This document shows positions 6,620 through 10,591 of a DNA stretch of 10,591 nucleotides, piece after piece. Made by a program: the position numbers and the translations under genes. Source of the DNA: an uncultured Arthrobacter sp. (GTDB lineage Bacteria; Actinomycetota; Actinomycetes; Actinomycetales; Micrococcaceae); the NCBI GenBank assembly GCA_937873245.1, contig CALMVY010000277.1:1-10591 (forward strand). The letters are read 5' to 3'. The notes under the pieces are model-generated. The model saw only the letters and a program-made list of their open reading frames with translations. It made no database searches and was not told where the DNA came from. The first letter of the stretch is position 1; the number at the start of each line of letters is the position of its first letter.

Positions 6620-7843
6620 TCAGGCCAGGGCCGATTCCGGCTGCGTGGAGGGGCCCGGGACGGCCGCGTCCCGGGCCGATCGTGTGGGCTCGTCACGGGC
6701 CGGGCTGGTGAGTTTGGTGAACAGCGCCGTTTCCACGGTCAGCCCGGGCCCGAAGGCCATGGAGCAGATCCGTTCCCCGCCGCCGTCGGCAGTGCCAGCC
6801 GGCGGCTGGTCGAGGATGTGACGGAGCACGAACAGCACGGTGGCGCTGCTCATGTTCCCGTAGTTGCGCAGGGTTTCCCGGGCCGGGACCAGTTGTTCGT
6901 CGCTGAGGTCCAGCCTGGACTGGACCTTGTCCAGGATGCTGCGGCCGCCGGGGTGGATGGCCCAGTGGCGGATGTCGCGGTAGGGGAGTCCCAGCAGGCT
7001 GCTCTCCCGGGAGAGGAGCGGTTCCAGGGCCCCGATAATGTGGTCGTCGATGATATGCGGAACGTAGTTGCCCAGGACCATCTCGAAGCCTTCGTCGCCG
7101 ATGTTCCAGGCCATGGATTCCTCGCCGACCGGCGTCAGGACCGTCTCGAAGTGGTCCAGCTGCAGCAGTGCAGGCTGGTCCGCGTCCTCGCGGGCGGTCA
7201 CGATGGCCGCTGCAGCGCCGTCGGCAAAGAGCGCCGACCCCATGATGGTGTCCGGATCGTTTGAGGTCCGCACGTGCAGGGAGCAGAGTTCGGCGCAGAC
7301 CACCAGCACGACGGCTTCCGGATCCGCCTCGCAGAACGATTTCGCGGCGCGCAGCGCGGGAAACGCTGCGTAACAGCCCATAAAGCCAAGGTGATAGCGC
7401 TGCACGGCGGGATTCAGGCCGAGGGCGCGGACGATTTTGTAGTCCGGTCCGGGGTTGAAAAACCCGGTACAGGAGACCGTGACGAGGTGAGTTATGTCAA
7501 GTAAACCGATTCCGGGGCAGGCATCCAGGGCTTTCTGGGCCGCCTCAATGAAGAGTTTGGTGGCCTCGGTGGCGAAGATGTCGTTGCGCACCTTGGTGCT
7601 GGGGCTGAGCAGCAAGCCCGTGCCGGCGTCGAAAAAGCGTGGATTCTCCGCCCGGTGATCCTTCGTCAGTTCCGCCACGGCCGTGTAGCGGGTATCAATG
7701 GCGGCCGAGTCGAAGCAGGTGCCGACCAATCGGGTGCCAAGCCTGGTGAGGCCCGGCTGGGCCGCAAAAACGTCCCGGGCTTCGGTTTGGACCAGGACAG
7801 TTGGCGGGACAGCAGTTTCCAGGGACCTCAGGTAGACCGTCAT
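6620..7843 (-). CDS. type III polyketide synthase
   Basis: The 407-residue protein is a chalcone-synthase-like homodimeric ketosynthase. The catalytic triad is complete: Cys157 in FMGCYAA, His297 in WAIHPGG and Asn330 in NYGNMSS. The family's C-terminal loop appears as AFGPGLTVET (363-372). Type III enzymes extend an acyl-CoA starter with malonyl-CoA and cyclise the product. Starter and ring type cannot be read reliably from sequence. The gene order PKS, methyltransferase, flavin monooxygenase equals srsA-srsB-srsC of Streptomyces griseus, where SrsA makes alkylresorcinols from long-chain starters. An alkylresorcinol or alkylpyrone is therefore the best guess, and tetrahydroxynaphthalene (RppA type) is the alternative. 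About 27 residues rich in Pro, Ser and Ala follow the normal family end and look disordered. It heads the operon, and a 186-bp gap upstream probably holds the promoter. Confidence 0.94.
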   Translation of the reverse strand: MTVYLRSLETAVPPTVLVQTEARDVFAAQPGLTRLGTRLVGTCFDSAAIDTRYTAVAELTKDHRAENPRFFDAGTGLLLSPSTKVRNDIFATEATKLFIEAAQKALDACPGIGLLDITHLVTVSCTGFFNPGPDYKIVRALGLNPAVQRYHLGFMGCYAAFPALRAAKSFCEADPEAVVLVVCAELCSLHVRTSNDPDTIMGSALFADGAAAAIVTAREDADQPALLQLDHFETVLTPVGEESMAWNIGDEGFEMVLGNYVPHIIDDHIIGALEPLLSRESSLLGLPYRDIRHWAIHPGGRSILDKVQSRLDLSDEQLVPARETLRNYGNMSSATVLFVLRHILDQPPAGTADGGGERICSMAFGPGLTVETALFTKLTSPARDEPTRSARDAAVPGPSTQPESALA

Positions 7844-7962
7844 GGTTCATTCTCAGCGAGGCCGGCGCAGAAGACAATGGACCCGGATGCAGAACGCGCT
7901 AAATACCCGCCACAGCCAGCATTGCCTGAACCACGCACGCTCAAGCCCTCTCAGGCTCTCTT

Positions 7963-7992
7963 ACATAACGCCGATAATCAACATTATGTCAA
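7963..7992 (-). promoter_or_regulatory. candidate promoter/operator of the type III PKS operon
   Basis: This AT-rich patch sits in the 186-bp gap upstream of the PKS gene. On the minus strand a perfect -35 TTGACA (7992-7987) is followed at 18-19 nt by TTATGT/TATGTA, a poor -10. Overlapping it, ACATAA at 7963-7968 and TTATGT at 7984-7989 form a 6-bp inverted repeat with centres 21 bp (two helical turns) apart, like a repressor site. A leader of about 110 nt would follow. The rest of the gap (7844-7962 and 7993-8029) shows nothing I can name, and no clear terminator for the phosphatase gene. Confidence 0.35.
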
Positions 7993-8029
7993 GTAGTCGG
8001 AGTTCGCCCGCACTGATTAGCCGCAAGGG

Positions 8030-9562
8030 TCAGCGCAGGACGCGCAGGGCGTTACCTACGATGTCGAACAGGTCGGTGTTGTCCACGCTGCCCTGCAGTT
8101 GTTCCGAACCTGGGCCGTAGGCGTAAACGGGCACGTCGGCGCCGGAGTGGTTGCCGGAGGCGTGGGTCAGCCACAGGCTGGCTTCCTTGGAACCGTCCTG
8201 AACCCCGGCCGGATCGCTCGGAGTCCGGAAGGTGGTGGGACCAAAGTTTTTCGGGTCCGTTGCGCCTGCACCGTTGCTGGCACCGGCTGAGCGGTCCGGG
8301 TCCCTGGAGTTTCCGTCGGACCGGGTCGGGGTGGAGTTATTGGCGGTGTTGCCGGAGTCGGCGTTGGCGGGAGGGCCGGCTGCTTCGGCATTGGTGAAGG
8401 TGCCCTTTTCGATGATGTTGAAACCCCTGGTTTCGTGGTCTGCGGTAACTATAACCAGGGTATTGCCGTCCTCCTTGGCGAAGTCCAGGGCTGCGGCGAC
8501 GGCGTCGTCGAATGCCTTGACTTCCCCCAATGTCTGGGCCGCGTCGTTCTCGTGGGAGCGTTTGTCGATCAAGGCGCCTTCAACCTGCAGGTAAAAACCC
8601 TTGCCGCTGGTTTTCTGGTCCAGAAGCTCGATGGCCTTCTTCGTCATCTCCGACAGGGAGGGCTCCTTCGCCCCGGGATCTTCGGGGTTGTCCTGCTTAA
8701 CTTTCTCAACAGTCAGGTTCCCCTTGTTGAACAAGCCAAAAACCTTCTCCCCCGCGGCTGCGTTCAGGTCGGCGCGGGTGGCGGGAACCTGGTTGGATAC
8801 CGAGCCCAGGATCGAATAGCCCTGCTCCTTCAGCTCGGTTTCATCCGAGGCGTCAAAGCGCCGCAAGCCCCCGCCCAAAATGATGTCCGCGGTGCCCTTG
8901 CGGGCGATCTGGTCTGCGATCGGCGTTACCCGCACGTCACTGGTAGGCAACGGTTTGCCGGTGATCTCTGTGTCCTGGCAGGCCTCGGCGGAGTAGTCGG
9001 GTCCCTGGCAGTCGCGGGACAGGACGTGGCTCATTTGCCCGGCCGGGGATGCGTCGGTAACTTCAGACGTCGAGACACTGCCGGTGCCGTAGCCGGCCTG
9101 CCTGGCCAACTCCATCAAAGTTGGCACCACGGCGCCCTTGGCATCCACCCCGAGGGCAGCGTTATATGTCTTCACACCGGAGGCCCAGGCGGTGGCCGCT
9201 GCGGCGGAATCGGTGACGGGGCGCTGCTTGAAGTCAGCCTGCCCGGGCTGGCCGGAGTTTTTCTGCACAGCGTAGGTACTGACAGTGCCGTGGGCCGGGA
9301 GGGTTTCCATCACCAGTTTGCCGCCGGCACCGTAGAACCGTTCCCTGCCGGCAGTGACTTGGGTGGGGCCCATGCCGTCACCAAGCAGGTAGATAACATT
9401 CTTTGCTGTGGCCGGCTCCGGCGCCGGCGCCGGCTTGGTCGCGGTAAAGACCGCGTACCAGATCAGCCCGATTGCCACGACGGCTGCCAGGACAATCCAA
9501 ATGATCCTGCGTCTCTTCCGTACAGGGTCGACGGGGGTGACGTCGGCCGGAAGTTGTGTCAT
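8030..9562 (-). CDS. phoA: alkaline phosphatase, E. coli PhoA type, membrane-anchored
   Basis: The 510-residue protein is a metal-dependent phosphomonoesterase that releases phosphate outside the cell. Residues aligning by motif with E. coli PhoA are Asp62 (D51), nucleophile Ser119 (S102), Asp170 (D153), Glu328 (E322), Asp333 (D327), Lys334 (K328), His337 (H331), Asp375/His376 (D369/H370) and His472 (H412). The Mg ligand Thr155 is replaced by Ser172. Cys185 and Cys195 match the E. coli Cys168-Cys178 disulfide in spacing and context, which supports an extracytoplasmic location. The N-terminus has a basic patch (RKRRR, 15-19), a hydrophobic segment at about 20-40 and a PAPAPEP linker. I see no clear cleavage site, so it is probably a signal anchor. 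Between His376 and His472 there are about 95 residues against about 42 in E. coli, and the extra length is a Asn/Ser/Gly/Asp-rich stretch at about 393-445. No PhoP-type box is evident directly upstream. Confidence 0.95.
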   Translation of the reverse strand: MTQLPADVTPVDPVRKRRRIIWIVLAAVVAIGLIWYAVFTATKPAPAPEPATAKNVIYLLGDGMGPTQVTAGRERFYGAGGKLVMETLPAHGTVSTYAVQKNSGQPGQADFKQRPVTDSAAAATAWASGVKTYNAALGVDAKGAVVPTLMELARQAGYGTGSVSTSEVTDASPAGQMSHVLSRDCQGPDYSAEACQDTEITGKPLPTSDVRVTPIADQIARKGTADIILGGGLRRFDASDETELKEQGYSILGSVSNQVPATRADLNAAAGEKVFGLFNKGNLTVEKVKQDNPEDPGAKEPSLSEMTKKAIELLDQKTSGKGFYLQVEGALIDKRSHENDAAQTLGEVKAFDDAVAAALDFAKEDGNTLVIVTADHETRGFNIIEKGTFTNAEAAGPPANADSGNTANNSTPTRSDGNSRDPDRSAGASNGAGATDPKNFGPTTFRTPSDPAGVQDGSKEASLWLTHASGNHSGADVPVYAYGPGSEQLQGSVDNTDLFDIVGNALRVLR

Positions 9563-9670
9563 CAGCGGGTGCTCTTCTGTTCAGGGGCGGGGTCCATGTC
9601 GCCTTAGCCTCCAACCGTACCGTGGCCGTAGCCCACCCAAGCGTTTCTCGACCAATGGAATTAGATACAT
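9563..9670. other. upstream region of the phosphatase gene
   Basis: This short non-coding stretch lies between the phosphatase start and the transposase remnant. It contains a locally AT-rich part (about 9655-9690, running into the remnant) that could hold the phosphatase promoter. No hexamer pair is convincing, and AGAAGAG 11 nt before the ATG is a weak ribosome-binding site. If the promoter is AT-rich DNA in the remnant's tail, the insertion event may have altered expression of the phosphatase. Confidence 0.3.
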
Positions 9671-9961
9671 TCAGAAAGAATACGGCCTTATACCATCCAT
9701 CAAACCAGACCAGGACCACGCCGCTACGAGCGCGGTCCGGTCGATTGTTTCATATTCGATTGGCGTGAGTTTCCCCAGCCGTCTTTGCCGTCTCCGGCGA
9801 TGGTAGGTCTTTTCGAGCCAGTTCGTGATTGCCAACCTGAGATCCTGGCGTGTAAGCCACCGCTGACGGTCAAGGACGTTCTTCTGCAGCAGCGAGAAAA
9901 GCGATTCCATTGCGGAGTTGTCCGCGCACGCACCGACCCGGCCCATTGAGATAGGCTGACT
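9671..9961 (-). pseudogene. truncated IS3-family transposase (OrfB C-terminal fragment)
   Basis: The translation MGRVGACADNSAMES...SLLQKNVLDRQRW...TYHRRRRQRRLGKLTPIEYE is the C-terminal end of an IS3-family DDE integrase-type transposase. The catalytic Glu is residue 14 after the ATG at 9946 (NSAMES). In-frame family-like codons (QPIS) extend upstream to about 9959, and a TGA follows at 9968-9970, so the N-terminal two thirds, including both catalytic Asp residues, are missing. Homology-like sequence ends near 9719, and the frame then runs about 15 more codons to its stop. The fragment cannot be active. I could not identify terminal inverted repeats or a target-site duplication. The break falls almost exactly where the triplicated 9-bp repeat begins. 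Confidence 0.85.
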
Positions 9962-9963
9962 GG

Positions 9964-10000
9964 AGTTTCACCAGTTTCACCAGTTTCACCCGGATTCACC
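9964..10000. repeat. AGTTTCACC triplicated tandem repeat plus a degenerate fourth copy
   Basis: AGTTTCACC occurs three times head to tail (9964-9972, 9973-9981, 9982-9990). A fourth TTCACC at 9995-10000 follows with 10-bp phasing. It lies between the truncated transposase and the ribosome-binding site of the ATPase gene, in the place expected for an operator or promoter. Confidence 0.9.
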
Positions 10001-10001
10001 C

Positions 10002-10007
10002 AGGAGG
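10002..10007 (+). promoter_or_regulatory. ribosome-binding site of the AAA ATPase gene
   Basis: A full AGGAGG lies 4 nt before GTG 10012. It is the only consensus Shine-Dalgarno seen at a gene start in the window and it fixes the start codon, though the spacer is short. Confidence 0.75.
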
Positions 10008-10011
10008 CCCC

Positions 10012-10591
10012 GTGCAAAACCCCTTCAAACCTACGGCCGGTGCGACGCCGCCGGACCTGATCGGGCGCGCCGGGTTGTTGGACGAATTCGAGTACGGCCT
10101 CCGCCAGGGCTCGGGCGCACCGGGACTTCTGACCATCATCACCGGAGCCAGAGGCATCGGCAAGACCGTCATGCTGAGCGCCGCGGAAGAAATCGCCAGG
10201 AATCATGGCTGGGCAGTAATCTCCCGGACGGCCAACCCCGGGTTCCTTGCCAGGATCGGCGACGACATGCTCCGCCTGCTCGACGAGCTCGGTGACGGCC
10301 CGCCCACGAGGAAGATCACCGCCTTCTCCGCCGCAGGGTTCGGGCTGACCACCCAGCTCCCCTTGGAGCGCGTTCCTGACTGGCGGCGGACCGGAGAGGA
10401 GCTGCTGGGGCTGCTGCAAGCACAAGGTACCGGCCTGGTCATCACCATTGACGAGATCCACGCCGTCGACCGGGCGGAAATCTCCCAGCTGGCCTCGGAC
10501 GTGCAGCACTTCATCCGTCAAGGGCTGCCCATCGGCCTGATCTTCGCCGGACTCCCCTCCGCCGTGTCTGACCTGCTCAACGAAGGAGTCG
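10012..10591 (+). CDS. AAA-type ATPase / ATP-binding protein (N-terminal part)
   Basis: An open frame starts at GTG 10012 and runs off the right edge after 193 codons. Walker A is GARGIGKT (residues 45-52), and Walker B is LVITIDEIH with Asp147 and Glu148. A conserved-looking IGRAGLLDEFEYGL sits before Walker A. This resembles the IGR-x-x-E-LxxF lead-in of ORC/Cdc6-like, AAA_16 and STAND ATPases. Sensor motifs may begin at GLIFAGLPS (about residues 180-188). The C-terminal domain that would reveal its job (DNA binding, effector or regulator) lies outside the window. Candidates are a mobile-element or defence ATPase, a regulatory ATPase, or one of the common uncharacterised ATP-binding proteins of actinobacteria. 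It sits beside a transposase remnant, suggesting an accessory gene. No signal peptide is seen. Confidence 0.88.
   Translation, partial: MQNPFKPTAGATPPDLIGRAGLLDEFEYGLRQGSGAPGLLTIITGARGIGKTVMLSAAEEIARNHGWAVISRTANPGFLARIGDDMLRLLDELGDGPPTRKITAFSAAGFGLTTQLPLERVPDWRRTGEELLGLLQAQGTGLVITIDEIHAVDRAEISQLASDVQHFIRQGLPIGLIFAGLPSAVSDLLNEGV

Noticed and set aside
6128..7264. Plus-strand open frame (378 codons) across the methyltransferase and PKS genes
   Set aside because: It is a shadow spanning two well-supported genes and shows no recognisable motif.
8435..9607. Plus-strand open frame (390 codons) opposite the alkaline phosphatase
   Set aside because: It is antisense to a gene with all PhoA active-site residues, and its composition is typical of a reverse-frame shadow.
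9964..10000. TTTCACC repeats as a PhoP (PHO-box) site for the nearby phosphatase
   Set aside because: They resemble the GTTCACC unit of Streptomyces PHO boxes, but those repeat every 11 bp, not 9. The site is also about 400 bp from the phosphatase start with the IS remnant between.
9724..10521. Minus-strand open frame (265 codons) opposite the ATPase gene
   Set aside because: It runs antisense through Walker A and B and out of frame through the transposase remnant, with no domain signal.

Overview
The DNA is very GC-rich. Coding strands use mostly G/C at third codon positions, genes are closely packed, and GTG starts occur. The protein families (an RlmA-type methyltransferase, an S9 peptidase, a type III polyketide synthase trio, an E. 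coli-type alkaline phosphatase) fit a high-GC actinobacterium. I judge it to be of the Arthrobacter/Pseudarthrobacter (Micrococcaceae) kind, from general resemblance only and without any search. Most of the window looks like ordinary chromosome; the right end (about 9.67 kb onward) looks like accessory DNA.

Layout. (1) 1-309, minus: the N-terminal part of a 23S rRNA guanine-N1 methyltransferase (RlmA family), cut by the window edge. (2) 455-2533, plus: a complete S9 (prolyl-oligopeptidase family) serine peptidase, divergent from rlmA. (3) 4256 to 2589, minus: an uncharacterised exported, alanine-rich protein followed 9 nt later by a peptide deformylase, probably one transcript. (4) 4328-4732, plus: a small NTF2/SnoaL-like protein, divergent from the exported protein. 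(5) 7843 to 4759, minus: a tight three-gene operon of type III polyketide synthase, class I SAM methyltransferase and FAD-dependent monooxygenase. Its gene order matches the srsABC phenolic-lipid operon of Streptomyces griseus. (6) 9562 to 8030, minus: a membrane-anchored E. coli-type alkaline phosphatase with a low-complexity insert. (7) 9961 to 9671, minus: a truncated IS3-family transposase remnant. (8) 10012 to the window end, plus: the start of a AAA-type ATPase gene, preceded by a triplicated 9-bp repeat and a strong ribosome-binding site.

How the genes work together. The only evident pathway is the three-gene operon. The polyketide synthase would build an aromatic (probably long-chain alkylresorcinol-like) scaffold, and the methyltransferase and flavin hydroxylase would tailor it, plausibly to a methoxylated hydroquinone or quinone lipid. 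The other genes look like independent housekeeping or nutrient-scavenging functions.

The most notable non-gene signals are: TANNNT -10-like hexamers placed 6-7 nt before the starts of four genes (a leaderless layout); a 15-bp tandem repeat that forms the C-terminus of the monooxygenase, with the stop codon arising inside a repeat copy; an 11-bp perfect inverted repeat inside rlmA; and the junction of the IS remnant with the triplicated repeat next to the AAA ATPase. I did not find a clearly new biological system. The right-edge ATPase is incomplete and is the place where one could begin.
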